From positions 1,860,001-1,924,000 of the forward strand of contig NZ_CP093300.1 of assembly GCF_022812285.1 (NCBI RefSeq): a stretch of 64,000 nucleotides of DNA. The letters are read 5' to 3'. Shown here piece by piece: positions 34,854-44,078 of the stretch. Below the pieces are notes generated by a model. It was not told the DNA's origin. It saw only the letters and a list, made by a program, of their open reading frames with translations, and did no database searches. The DNA is from Alkalihalobacillus sp. LMS39 (GTDB lineage: Bacteria > Bacillota > Bacilli > Bacillales > Bacillaceae_F). Positions within the stretch are counted from its first letter, which is position 1. Each line of letters begins with the position of its first letter. The position numbers and the translations under genes are program-made.

Positions 34854-34967
34854 TTATGATGAAGATTTGAAAAATAACTTATATAAAGCGAAAATGCCCC
34901 ATGTTAATAACCCAATACCAATTATAGCAGCTAGCACTAATCCACCAAAGAAAATGAAAGCCTCCAT
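34854..34967 (-). CDS. 37-residue single-span membrane protein
   Basis: Minus-strand frame MEAFIFFGGLVLAAIIGIGL followed by LTWGIFALYKLFFKSSS. The first ~30 residues are one strongly hydrophobic helix and the tail is short and basic. GGGGGTGA lies 8-10 bp before the ATG and a terminator directly follows the stop, so it has full gene signals despite its size. Function unknown. Confidence 0.75.
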   Translation of the reverse strand: MEAFIFFGGLVLAAIIGIGLLTWGIFALYKLFFKSSS

Positions 34968-35299
34968 GAGTGTGTCACCCCCAAAAGAAAAAGGAATGTA
35001 GTGTTACCTTATCATATAATCTTTTCATTTTAAAGGGGCGGACAGTAGGCGGACTTTTTGTCTAGTAATTTTACATGATCTCTCTATTCTATTTTATTGA
35101 AAAATAGAATAAACTAGAAAAAAGAAAATAAATTCCATTGCTATCATTTATAAATAGAAAGTATTCATGCTGGAACAGTGGAAATTTGTGATTTAACAAT
35201 ATTTTGATCCGTTAGACTAATGTTTGGATAAGCATAGTATCTCAACACAGCTTTATATTTTACTAGAGTAAAAGATATACATATTAAAGGAGAAACGTT

Positions 35300-35911
35300 A
35301 TGGTACAGAAAATTATGTTGGAAATGATCAGTTGGGTAAAAGCGATTGTATTAGGCTTTGTTCTCGCTTTCCTTTTAAGTATTTTCATTATTCAACCATA
35401 TGAAGTTGATGGAAGCTCAATGGAACCAACGTTAGAGGGAAGAAATGATTTGGATGAAACCTTGAAGGGAGACCGAGTGATTACATATAAAACACCATAT
35501 ATATTGGGGGCTTCCCCTGAGTTTGGTGATGTTGTTGTCATCGATAGTCGTGTGAACGAAGAGCGTACACTCCAGGATCTTTTATTAGACAGTCCAATGA
35601 TTTCAACATTAACAAGACAGAAACAGAAGCATATGTGGATTAAACGTGTCATCGGGGAGCCAGGTGATATTATTGAAATTAAAGATGGAGTCGTCTATCG
35701 CAATGGGAGCATTATTGAAGAAGAGTATATAAAAGAAGAAATCTATGGTGAGTTAGAAGCAACAACGGTCCCAGATGACATGATTTTTGTAATGGGAGAT
35801 AATCGCAATGGGAGTACAGATAGTAGAAACATCGGACCGGTTCCAATTGATCATGTGATTGGCAAAGTCATTTTACGATATTTTCCGTTTGATAAAATTG
35901 GGCAACTGTAA
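35300..35911 (+). CDS. lepB: type I signal peptidase
   Basis: A 203-residue membrane-bound protease removing signal peptides. One N-terminal membrane helix (about 13-32) is followed by the family boxes: catalytic Ser in DGSSMEPTLEG near residue 38, Lys in KRVIGEPGD near 116, and GDNRNGSTDSR near 172. Length and single-span form are those of Bacillus Sip proteins. AAAGGAGAAACG precedes the ATG. The 330-bp gap upstream (34,970-35,299) has no gene. Confidence 0.94.
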   Translation: MVQKIMLEMISWVKAIVLGFVLAFLLSIFIIQPYEVDGSSMEPTLEGRNDLDETLKGDRVITYKTPYILGASPEFGDVVVIDSRVNEERTLQDLLLDSPMISTLTRQKQKHMWIKRVIGEPGDIIEIKDGVVYRNGSIIEEEYIKEEIYGELEATTVPDDMIFVMGDNRNGSTDSRNIGPVPIDHVIGKVILRYFPFDKIGQL

Positions 35912-35920
35912 CGTTGTTGC

Positions 35921-36106
35921 GTTCGGACATCAATTCCGTTATTTGAGCAAATTTTAACGAATTTTAAATGTAACGGACATCAGTTCCGCTAATCTCCAAA
36001 AAAAGCGAGTGAACCAGCTTGTTTTTAAGAAATAACGGAACAAATGTCCGATAGGGTTTTAAAATGTAAGCAATTCACAATAAAAGCGGAACATATGTCC
36101 GAAACG
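35921..36106. repeat. quadripartite CGGACAT/TTCCG repeat, copy R3
   Basis: Direct units at 35922 and 35971 (centres CAA, CAG), inverted units at 36031 and 36080 (centres, in direct sense, TTG and ATG). It lies between convergent signal peptidase and MocR-regulator genes. Confidence 0.93.
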
Positions 36107-36169
36107 GGGACATGATGGTTCGTTATTTGGTATTGTTTTTACAGTTGCGCTTTTTACATTGTTTTATTA

Positions 36170-37570
36170 CTAAAGCCATGCTTGCTTCAGCCGATTTACC
36201 CCATCAATGATTTGATCTTTCGATAATCCCCCGAATCCAAGTTGAATCATTGGCTTTTGATGTGTTGATGGTTCAATCATATGTCGGGATACGGGATACA
36301 CTGCAACCCGTTTCCGAACAGCCTTTTCTATTAATTCTTCCTCTGTCATTCCGTTTTCGATTGCTAACAAAAGATGAAGGCCTGCCTCTTTTCCTAATAG
36401 TTCTACCTGATTTTGAAAGCTCTTTTCAATTTCCGCAATAAGCACAGCTTGTTTTTTCTGATAAATCGTACGCATTTTTCGAATATGGCTATCCCAATGA
36501 CCTTGTTTCATAAACTCAGTAAGCGTAAGTTGACTAAGCAAAGGAACGGGCTGGTCAAATAACCGGAACATTTGCTTGTACCGTGCAAGCAACGGAAAAG
36601 GTAGAATCATATATCCCATTCTAAGCGAGGGAAGAAACGATTTTGATAAACTTCCTAAGTAAACAACTTTGTTATGCTGGTCTAAGCCTTGCAAAGCTGG
36701 AATCGGCTTTCCGACATAACGAAACTCTCCATCGTAATCATCCTCAATAATGATGCCATCCTTTTCTTGCGCCCATTCTAATAATTGCAATCTTCTTTTT
36801 AATGGCATGACCATCCCACAAGGAAATTGATGAGATGGGGTAATATAGGCGATCGTTGCGTTACTCTTCATTAAGTCATCCACTCTCATCCCCCCATCGT
36901 CTAGCGGAATTGGGATAAGAGGAAGATGATGATTGGAAAAAACAGCGCGTACCCCGTCATATCCAGGATCCTCTATTGCGACGGTACTGTCGTTTCGTAA
37001 AAGCTGAGCTAAAACCCCAATTACATGTTGAATGCCAGCACCAATGACGATTTGGTCTGGTGAGCAATGAACACCTCTTGCAAAATGTAAATAAGTTGCG
37101 AGTTGCTGACGTAAGTCAAATTCTCCTTGTGGGTCTCCATAGGTAAACAATTGCTGTTGGTCGGAATGAAGAAATTGTAACGTTAATTTCCGCCAAACCG
37201 AGGAAGGGAAATGTTCTGAATCTACAGTGCCATAGCGGAAATCAATGTCGATGGTTGAAGCCTCCTGTACTTGTTGACTTCTACTCTCATAAGGAGGAGC
37301 TTGTGTAAGTGGAATAGTCGATGTTAGATCCACGACAAACAGGCCACTACGAGGTTTGCTTTCAACATAACCCTCGATGAGTAATTGATGATAACCGGCT
37401 TCCACTGTATTTCGACTTACATGTAAATATTGATGTAATTGTCTTATTGATGGCAAACGACTGTTTGCTGGGATAGCCCCTGATATGATTTCCTCTTTTA
37501 TATATTGGTATAACTGAACATAAAGAGGTTCTTTCTTGCTCTTTTGTAAAATGGGAGTAATCTCAAGCAT
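36170..37570 (-). CDS. MocR/GabR-type PLP-dependent transcriptional regulator
   Basis: A 466-residue regulator with an N-terminal GntR-type winged helix (about 10-75; YQYIKEEIISGAIPANSRLP, SRNTVEAGYHQL) and a C-terminal aminotransferase-fold domain (about 115-466). The PLP-binding Lys lies in YLGSLSKSFLPSLRMGY near residue 300 and DYDGEFRY before it. Such proteins often control pyridoxal or amino-compound genes next to them. It diverges from a GNAT gene and an MFS gene, which are the likely targets. Start at 37570 after AAGGAGAG; a longer frame to 37654 has no ribosome site. Confidence 0.9.
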   Translation of the reverse strand: MLEITPILQKSKKEPLYVQLYQYIKEEIISGAIPANSRLPSIRQLHQYLHVSRNTVEAGYHQLLIEGYVESKPRSGLFVVDLTSTIPLTQAPPYESRSQQVQEASTIDIDFRYGTVDSEHFPSSVWRKLTLQFLHSDQQQLFTYGDPQGEFDLRQQLATYLHFARGVHCSPDQIVIGAGIQHVIGVLAQLLRNDSTVAIEDPGYDGVRAVFSNHHLPLIPIPLDDGGMRVDDLMKSNATIAYITPSHQFPCGMVMPLKRRLQLLEWAQEKDGIIIEDDYDGEFRYVGKPIPALQGLDQHNKVVYLGSLSKSFLPSLRMGYMILPFPLLARYKQMFRLFDQPVPLLSQLTLTEFMKQGHWDSHIRKMRTIYQKKQAVLIAEIEKSFQNQVELLGKEAGLHLLLAIENGMTEEELIEKAVRKRVAVYPVSRHMIEPSTHQKPMIQLGFGGLSKDQIIDGVNRLKQAWL

Positions 37571-37708
37571 CGTGCATTCTCTCCTTATCTGAAATCTGAC
37601 CCTAAAAAAATGAAGTGAACTGTCACTATAAATGAGGACAAAACAAGAATACAATCATTATATCAAAATGCAACAAACAAAAGGATCATTTTTAGGAGAG
37701 TGAGTTTA

Positions 37709-38155
37709 TTGGAATCTGTAATCGTAAGAAAAGCTAAAAAGGAAGATCAACAACAGCTATTGGCACTTATGAATGAGTATATTGTCGACTTTTATAACTG
37801 CCCCAAACCAGCCGGTGAAAAACTAGAACGACTTGTTCTGCAATTACTTGAAAGAGAAATAGGGTTTCAATTTATTGCTGAAGTTAATGGAAACCTTGTT
37901 GGCTTTGCGACACTTTATTTCTCATTTAGTACAACAAAAGCAGAGCAAATTGTTGTGATGAATGACTTATATGTTATAGAACCGTTGCGAGGTAAAGGGG
38001 TGGCAAAGTTATTATTTGAAGCATGCTTCGCTTATAAAGTAAACAACGGTTTTGCCACAATGATGTGGGAGACGGCGGAAACGAATAAACGAGCACAACG
38101 GTTTTATGAGAAAATGGGTGGAAAAAAAGGAGATTGGATTATGTATTCTATTTAA
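37709..38155 (+). CDS. GNAT family acetyltransferase
   Basis: A 148-residue acetyltransferase: IVVMNDLYVIEPLRGKGVAKLLFE near residue 88-110 (acetyl-CoA loop RGKGVA) and WETAETNKRAQRFYEKMG near 126. TTG start at 37709 placed 8 bp after AGGAGAG; an in-frame GTG at 37700 is part of that site. It is divergent from the MocR-type regulator and 16 bp ahead of an MFS gene, suggesting a small regulated operon for an amine or amino-acid compound. Confidence 0.87.
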   Translation: MESVIVRKAKKEDQQQLLALMNEYIVDFYNCPKPAGEKLERLVLQLLEREIGFQFIAEVNGNLVGFATLYFSFSTTKAEQIVVMNDLYVIEPLRGKGVAKLLFEACFAYKVNNGFATMMWETAETNKRAQRFYEKMGGKKGDWIMYSI

Positions 38156-38171
38156 ATGAGAAGGTAGAGGT

Positions 38172-39434
38172 ATGAGAATGAGAAAAATACATTATGGCTG
38201 GATTATACTTTGTCTTTGTTTCTTGGCACTACTAGCGGTACAAGGAGTACGATTATCGTTTGGCGCTTTTATTCCATCATGGGAGCAAGAATTTTCAACA
38301 ACAAGAGCAAACATTTCTCTTATTGCAACCGTTAGTTTTATCGTTTATGGAATATCGCAACCTATTTTAGGTAAGCTCATTGATACGTTTGGTGTTCGAA
38401 AAATATTAGCTTATAGTGCATTTGTAGTTGGAATGAGTACGGTTCTTACTTTTTTTGTAACTTCTTTTTGGCAAATCATCATTCTTTATGGTATCGTCGC
38501 CTCGATTGGTTTTGGTGGGGCTTCGAATGTAGCAGCAGCAGTGGCGGTTACAAATTGGTTTCAGCGCAAAAAAGGGCTTGCTCTTGGCATGATGACAGCA
38601 GGGATGAGTGCGGGACAGCTAGTCATAGTCCCGTTATGTTTGTATTTAATTGACTGGTTGGACTGGAAAATGACCGTACTAATATTAGGAAGTTTCTTGG
38701 TGCTTGTCATTTTTCCACTTTTACTGCTTTTTTTACGAACATCCCCATTAGAAATGGGGATAGAACCTTATGGGGGAATAAACAACGAGCAAAAGCAAGC
38801 TAGAAAAGTAATAGAAAGAACACCGAAGATATCGACTTTTTCTATAGTATTTTCGAAACCTTTTATGTTTCTTGCTCTACCTTTTATGATTTGTGGGTAT
38901 ACAACAACAGGTCTAATTGATACACATTTAATTTCTTTTTCTCATCATCATGGGTTTTCAACAGGGGTAACAGGAGCTGCAGTTGGATTACTAGCCGCAT
39001 TTAATATTATCGGGACATTATCTTCGGGAATAATTGCCGATAAATTTAGTAACAGAAAATTTTTGGCACTTCTTTATGCTTTACGGTCGGTCACGATTTT
39101 ACTATTGCTAATAACTGACCAATGGCTATTACTTTTTGTGTTTGCTGTAGCGTTTGGCCTTGTTGATTTCGCAACGGTCACACCAACAACGATGTTAGCG
39201 TCTGACCTGTTTTCTACACACTCACTGGGACTCGTGTTAGGGTTATTATCATTATGTCATCAACTTGGATCAGCGCTAGGAGCTTATATTCCGGCGTTGC
39301 TATATGACATGACAGGGGGATATGGAATGGCATTGCTATCGGCTATTGGCTTACTCCTTATTGCTTCTTTGATGAATTTAGCCCTACCAAAAGGGACTCA
39401 TGATGTTAAAAAAACTAGTAATCTTGTGAGTTGA
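38172..39434 (+). CDS. MFS transporter (OFA/monocarboxylate-like)
   Basis: A 420-residue protein with about 12 hydrophobic helices and the N-terminal YGWIILCLCFLALLAVQGVR-type start of the oxalate/formate antiporter and monocarboxylate branch (GAFIPSWEQEF, GFGGASNVAAAVAVTNWFQRKKGLALGM). Substrate unknown. It probably forms an operon with the preceding acetyltransferase under the divergent MocR-type regulator. Confidence 0.87.
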   Translation: MRMRKIHYGWIILCLCFLALLAVQGVRLSFGAFIPSWEQEFSTTRANISLIATVSFIVYGISQPILGKLIDTFGVRKILAYSAFVVGMSTVLTFFVTSFWQIIILYGIVASIGFGGASNVAAAVAVTNWFQRKKGLALGMMTAGMSAGQLVIVPLCLYLIDWLDWKMTVLILGSFLVLVIFPLLLLFLRTSPLEMGIEPYGGINNEQKQARKVIERTPKISTFSIVFSKPFMFLALPFMICGYTTTGLIDTHLISFSHHHGFSTGVTGAAVGLLAAFNIIGTLSSGIIADKFSNRKFLALLYALRSVTILLLLITDQWLLLFVFAVAFGLVDFATVTPTTMLASDLFSTHSLGLVLGLLSLCHQLGSALGAYIPALLYDMTGGYGMALLSAIGLLLIASLMNLALPKGTHDVKKTSNLVS

Positions 39435-39479
39435 CCGAGTATCCAAGTCAATGGTCATGAAAAAGTAACGGTCAAATAC

Positions 39480-39516
39480 AACGAGTCCTCCATATATAGG
39501 GGACTCGTTACTATTT
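39480..39516 (+). terminator. terminator of the MFS gene
   Basis: AACGAGTCC / GGACTCGTT stem with a 12-nt loop, followed by ACTATTTT. Confidence 0.75.
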
Positions 39517-39727
39517 TCCTTCGCCATTGTGCGACTTTTTAGCTGTAATGAAAAGATTGTTTTATAACTAAAGGATTTCGCATAAGATAAATCGAAAAAG
39601 AGTAAAACCAAATTTTTACTTTTTGAAAAGTAAGAGGTAAATCAAATTCGAAATCGCCGTTTATTCTTAATGATGAGTGTGTTTCTCTTTTTTGTTTTCA
39701 TGCAAGGCGGTAGTATTTCAGCCTTAA

Positions 39728-39901
39728 ATGAATCTCCATGAAAAAGTTAAAATAATTGAAACTGAAATTACGTTGACGATGGAAGTACATCATATTTCGG
39801 GAATGGCTGTGGCCATCGTTGACAAGCATGGTTTCATTTATACTGAAGGGTTTGGATATAGTAATAGTGCAAAGCAAATTCAAAGCAAGACATTTCACTA
39901 G
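39728..39901 (+). pseudogene. N-terminal remnant of a serine beta-lactamase-like protein
   Basis: A 57-codon frame ending MAVAIVDKHGFIYTEGFGYS then NSAKQIQSKTFH and a stop. The phrase GMAVAIVDKHGFIYTEGFGY is typical of the first strand pair of class C beta-lactamase/esterase-family proteins, but the frame stops before the catalytic SxxK motif. No ribosome site and no continuation downstream. It lies in a 610-bp region without intact genes (39,435-40,045). Confidence 0.7.
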
Positions 39902-40045
39902 AATTTATGTCGTCCTTCCTTTTTTTATCGGAGTTCCGTCACACTTTGAATGAAGTTTTTTTAGTTCTTTACCCTGTTTTTTCGATCGTTTTGTGAAGGT
40001 AGACCACAATCATCAATCAAACAAAACTATATAAGGGAGGAAGCT

Positions 40046-40369
40046 ATGATAGTAACGATTATCATCATGTTTATATTTCTAGTCTTAGGAATCATTTTAT
40101 CGACTGGAAGAGGAGGATTTCTTATCGCAGGATATAACACAATGCCAAAAGAAGAGAAAGAAAACATTGATACAGTCGCTTTATGCAAGTTTATGGGGAA
40201 AATGATGTTTGCTTTTTCATTCAGTCTTGTCTTATGGATTATAAGCGATATCTATGAGATAAGGTGGTTGTTTACCTTTGGCCTTCTTATTGTTTTTATA
40301 CTAGTCATCTTTACACTTGTTTATGTGAATACAGGTCACCGTTTTAAAAAGGAAAATGAGGAGAAATAA
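40046..40369 (+). CDS. DUF3784 family membrane protein
   Basis: A 107-residue protein with three hydrophobic segments (about 2-20, 48-66, 72-92) and the family signature STGRGGFLIAGYNTMPKEEKEN near residues 20-41. AGGGAGG precedes the ATG. DUF3784 proteins are small membrane proteins of unknown function. Confidence 0.85.
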   Translation: MIVTIIIMFIFLVLGIILSTGRGGFLIAGYNTMPKEEKENIDTVALCKFMGKMMFAFSFSLVLWIISDIYEIRWLFTFGLLIVFILVIFTLVYVNTGHRFKKENEEK

Positions 40370-40394
40370 CATGCTTATCAGAAAGAGGAATTTT

Positions 40395-40580
40395 CTTACG
40401 GACATGTATTCCGCTATTTCGCTTTTTTCATGAAATCTCGTTTGTAAACGGACATTGGTTCCGCTATTGTTAAGAAAAGCCCATGTAATCACTAAAAAAA
40501 TAAGAAATAACGGAACAGATGTCCGATGGAATTGTAAGATGCGATGTTTTTAGTAAAATAGCGGAATGAATGTCCGAAAC
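40395..40580. repeat. quadripartite CGGACAT/TTCCG repeat, copy R4
   Basis: Direct units at 40396 and 40447 (centres GTA, TTG), inverted units at about 40504 and 40555. It fills the gap between the convergent DUF3784 and GH25 genes and ends about 5 bp from the GH25 stop codon. Confidence 0.92.
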
Positions 40581-40584
40581 GAGC

Positions 40585-41343
40585 TCACTTACCCAAGCCA
40601 TAACGAGCAAATTCATGTTCACTGCCAGAAAATACATTAACATCGATGAATTTTTCTTCACCGTTATAACCTTCTAGCTTTTCTCTATCTGTATATTGCC
40701 AAAATGTCCACTCTCGATTATCTGGTAGAGATGGTACTTGAAAAACATCTCGTATCCATATATCACATTGTTGAAATTCATCTTTAATGAATAAGTCGTA
40801 TGCTTTATTCGTTGTATAAAGAATAACTCGCTTCCCATAGTGCTTTTCTAATAAGTCAATCATAACTGTAAGTTCACGCACGACATCTGCACGGTCTGGT
40901 AGATTTTTTTCTTTATCACCATAAAACTCAACATCAATAACCGGTGGTAAGGCTCTCTCGTCAATAGGAACCGTTTTTATAAAGTTTTCCGCTTGCGTAT
41001 CCCCGCCGCTATCATAACTGAAAAAGTGATAAGCACCCACTCGTAATGGCGTGTTGTTTGCGTATTCCCAGTTTTTCTCGAAATATCGGTCGACAAAAGA
41101 ACTTCCTTCTGTAGCTTTAATAAAAGCAAATGACAACTCTTGTTTTTGAAGGTGGTCCCAATCAATGTCACCTTGATAAGCAGATACATCTACTCCTTTT
41201 ACAGGGTATTCATTGGCACGGGATGCATTCGGAATGATAATCCCTTCATACCAAAGGAGAACGAGTAGAGCTAGTATTGTAAAGGAAAATAATAAGAAGA
41301 ATACTGCGCGTTTTTGCCACTTCGATTGTAGTGAAGGAGTCAT
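40585..41343 (-). CDS. GH25 lysozyme-like muramidase
   Basis: A 252-residue protein with an N-terminal membrane anchor (about 12-32) and a GH25 domain from about residue 48: GVDVSAYQGDIDWDHL, FAFIKATEGSSF, GAYHFFSYDSGGDTQAENF and the acidic VIDVEFYGD, where the catalytic Asp/Glu pair lies. The tail WTFWQYTDREKLEGYNG closes the barrel. It should cleave peptidoglycan between N-acetylmuramic acid and N-acetylglucosamine outside the cell. No strong ribosome site is visible. Confidence 0.91.
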   Translation of the reverse strand: MTPSLQSKWQKRAVFFLLFSFTILALLVLLWYEGIIIPNASRANEYPVKGVDVSAYQGDIDWDHLQKQELSFAFIKATEGSSFVDRYFEKNWEYANNTPLRVGAYHFFSYDSGGDTQAENFIKTVPIDERALPPVIDVEFYGDKEKNLPDRADVVRELTVMIDLLEKHYGKRVILYTTNKAYDLFIKDEFQQCDIWIRDVFQVPSLPDNREWTFWQYTDREKLEGYNGEEKFIDVNVFSGSEHEFARYGLGK

Positions 41344-41390
41344 GTTCTACACCAGCCTTTGTTTACTTTATATAAAAATTGAAGTTGCAT

Positions 41391-41431
41391 AAAAAAACAA
41401 AGGACATTCTATCTCCTTGAGAATGTCCTTG
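41391..41431 (-). terminator. terminator of the TcaA-like gene
   Basis: AAGGACATTCT / AGAATGTCCTT, 11-bp stem. On the minus strand it is followed by TTGTTTTTTTATG. Confidence 0.85.
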
Positions 41432-41443
41432 GAAATTTTAAGT

Positions 41444-42799
41444 TTAATACTGCTCTTTTTTTGCCTCACCATAGTTATTACTATCTAATTTACTAGATGA
41501 ATAATTCCTTTCGAAGTTTTTTATCGTCCAAGTTTCATTCTTATATTCAAAAGTAACATTTTTTGATAGGATATTATCTTTTATGTCTTTATTAATATCT
41601 CGACCGTTTATTGTTTTCCAACGCCCTTCGTGTACAATCGTTTCAAATTCAATTTCGACTTCTAAGTTTTCTTGTTGATTTAGTTTCATTGAATTAGTGT
41701 AATTCACCATTCTTATTTGCTTTAAAGTACCTTCATAATGTCTTTCATCACCGAAGATAGGTGATAGATTATTTACATCTTTTCGTAAATCGTTCATGAT
41801 TTCATCACTTACTGCAGCTTTCATATAATCCACAGATTCATTTTCCAACACTTCGATTCTTTGTTTCTCATATGTTTCTAATAAACTGAACAGTTCATTT
41901 TTAATTTGTTCATTTTGTAAAACATTAAACACTAGTTCATCGCTATCGATTTCATTGATTTCCGATGTGAACTCACCAACTGGAGTTTGAACAACACCAT
42001 AAATTTTATCTCCCTCGACAACTGGATTATAAGTTCCTTGATACTCAAATCCAAGATAAGGGTTCTGGACTTGGTTCCATTCTATGTCTACCTTTTCTTC
42101 ATTAATATAAACTTCAGTATTTTCAATAGGAGTAAATAATTTTAAAGACTGGATGTTAAAATTAACTTGAACATTATTCGTATTCATTTTCCCGAAGAAA
42201 GGAACGTCAACTTTTTCAGTTGTTGTGATTTCCTGTCCATTTACGATGGTCTTACCCTCAATCTTATATTCACCAGGGGCAAAAGTTCCAAGGTCTACTT
42301 GTTCTTCTTTATTTATTGTGTGGGAATCAGAATCAATGGATATCTCGACATTATCTACATTAGTTGTTAGTACAACTCTTTGTGCCCTCGCGATAATTTT
42401 TGGTTTATTCCTTTTACCTTCTACAATTAAAAATGGTATTTCTTCCCTTGATTCTTGAACTAATTCTCGACTTACTAGTTCACCTTCAAAATCTAAACGT
42501 TGTGCGTCTAAATAATAAAATAACCCATCTTCGTACCTAGGATTCTTATTTAATGTTTCAAACAAATAAGCGACTGTGTTTTCTGTCCACTCCTGTGTTG
42601 CACCTTCTTCACTGTCAATAATAGCTAAGACTCCTTCAGCGTCACGATTTTTGATGGCTTGTTGGAAGTCTTCAATCGAAGCTCCAGAATTTAAAGATAA
42701 GAATAATGTTATAATTATACCAATTACTAACAATAAACTTAATAATAATACGATTGTTACCTTTTTGTTTTGAATGAATACACTAGTTTTCTCTGACAT
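41444..42799 (-). CDS. TcaA/YvbJ-like membrane-anchored protein
   Basis: A 451-residue protein with a short N-terminus, one membrane helix (about 13-34) and a large outer part. Tandem domains resemble those of staphylococcal TcaA and Bacillus YvbJ (FQQAIKNRDAEGVLAII; PGEYKIEGKTIVNGQEI) with an NTF2-like end (about 330-445). The zinc-ribbon that usually starts these proteins is absent. TcaA affects glycopeptide susceptibility and wall-polymer attachment; the function here is unknown. A 300-bp gap follows upstream (42,800-43,100) in which I see no gene. Confidence 0.75.
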   Translation of the reverse strand: MSEKTSVFIQNKKVTIVLLLSLLLVIGIIITLFLSLNSGASIEDFQQAIKNRDAEGVLAIIDSEEGATQEWTENTVAYLFETLNKNPRYEDGLFYYLDAQRLDFEGELVSRELVQESREEIPFLIVEGKRNKPKIIARAQRVVLTTNVDNVEISIDSDSHTINKEEQVDLGTFAPGEYKIEGKTIVNGQEITTTEKVDVPFFGKMNTNNVQVNFNIQSLKLFTPIENTEVYINEEKVDIEWNQVQNPYLGFEYQGTYNPVVEGDKIYGVVQTPVGEFTSEINEIDSDELVFNVLQNEQIKNELFSLLETYEKQRIEVLENESVDYMKAAVSDEIMNDLRKDVNNLSPIFGDERHYEGTLKQIRMVNYTNSMKLNQQENLEVEIEFETIVHEGRWKTINGRDINKDIKDNILSKNVTFEYKNETWTIKNFERNYSSSKLDSNNYGEAKKEQY

Positions 42800-43100
42800 T
42801 ATCTTCTCCTTAACAATTTTTTGTTTTCCTAGTTCTCCATACCCAAGTAATAAAGCACAACCTAGTTTATAATGAAATTATCTACAGGGATTACTTGGAG
42901 TAATAACCAAGACATTCCATTTATATTTATAGTATAGTTTTAAAAAACACACAAGGCATTTTATCTAAAATAGTAAAATATTACCTTATGATTCACTGTT
43001 AAATCATAATATAAAATCTAACGCTAATTTTGTAGGAAGATACCAAGTATATTAATAGAACTTAAGAAGTTATATATGATAAGAAAGCAGGTGTTCGTTC

Positions 43101-43862
43101 ATGAATTACCTCTCTTTAACAAATAAGAATCTTTCAGAAGAGCATGTTTGTTGCGCGTTTAGTTCAAAGAAATATGAATCAGGTGTAATGGAGAAAAAGA
43201 AATGGATCGCAGAACGGATCGAAGAAGGACTTGTTTTTTATCGACTTAATGAAAGGGCGAAAGTGTTTATCGAATATCTCCCTGCCAAAAGGGCATGGGT
43301 ACCGATTCAAGCACCGAATTATATGTATATAAACTGCTTATGGGTATCCGGTAAATATCAAAATGGGGGACATGGTGCTCAATTGCTAGATTATTGTAAG
43401 CAAGATGCGATAAATCGAGGAATGGATGGAATTGTTCATCTTGCAAGTAAGAAGAAAATGCCATTTTTAAGTGACGCCCGTTTTTTTGAGCATCAAGGAT
43501 TTCAAGTCGTAGACGAAGCGGAGCCTTATTTTCAATTGTTAGCGTTAACGTGGAACGAGGAAAGTGAGATTCCTACGTTTAGTAAACGGAGAGACTGTAC
43601 AGAAAAAGAAGGCATTATGATTTACTATACAGCTCAATGTCCATTTGCAGTTGGAGTCGTAACAGAATTACAGAGTATTGCCAATAGGAAGGGTATTTCT
43701 TTTCAGACGAAAAAATTGACGACTCAAGAAGAAGCACAAAAATCACCTGCAATTTGGACAACATTCTCGCTGTTTTATAATGGTGATTTCATCACTCATG
43801 AAATATGGAACGCGACAAAGCTAGAAAAATATTTAGAAAAAATAGAGAAAGAATGTCATTAG
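43101..43862 (+). CDS. yoaP: GNAT acetyltransferase with YoaP C-terminal domain
   Basis: A 253-residue two-domain protein. Residues 1 to about 150 carry a GNAT fold (YINCLWVSGKYQNGGHGAQLLDYC near 75-98; GMDGIVHLASKKKMPFLSD), and about 165-253 match the YoaP domain, a thioredoxin-like fold with YYTAQCPFAVGVV near 175. Bacillus subtilis YoaP has the same length and layout. The function is unknown. AAGCAGGTG lies before the ATG. Next gene overlaps by 10 bp. Confidence 0.87.
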   Translation: MNYLSLTNKNLSEEHVCCAFSSKKYESGVMEKKKWIAERIEEGLVFYRLNERAKVFIEYLPAKRAWVPIQAPNYMYINCLWVSGKYQNGGHGAQLLDYCKQDAINRGMDGIVHLASKKKMPFLSDARFFEHQGFQVVDEAEPYFQLLALTWNEESEIPTFSKRRDCTEKEGIMIYYTAQCPFAVGVVTELQSIANRKGISFQTKKLTTQEEAQKSPAIWTTFSLFYNGDFITHEIWNATKLEKYLEKIEKECH

Positions 43863-44053
43863 AAAGGGTTTTGACCTTGAGTAAATATATCAGTATTTTT
43901 TTCTTAACAGTTTTGGTCAGTGTCATTTTATTTATTTGTTTTTTAATGATGGGGCTTGAGGAATTGGCTGTGCCAGTATACATCATTGTTATGTTTGCTT
44001 TTATTGTCACTATGCAATTTTACTTAATGGATAAGGTGAAAAAGAACAACTAA
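43853..44053 (+). CDS. small two-helix membrane protein
   Basis: A 66-residue protein MSLERVLTLSKYISIFFLTV... with two hydrophobic helices (about 12-35 and 40-60) and a basic end. Start is uncertain: ATG at 43853 overlaps the yoaP end by 10 bp, while TTG at 43871 sits 5 bp after AAAGGG. It is sandwiched between yoaP and an HXXEE gene. Not recognised. Confidence 0.6.
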   Translation: MSLERVLTLSKYISIFFLTVLVSVILFICFLMMGLEELAVPVYIIVMFAFIVTMQFYLMDKVKKNN

Positions 44054-44078
44054 AATCGTTTCGTTAGAAGGTGAATAA

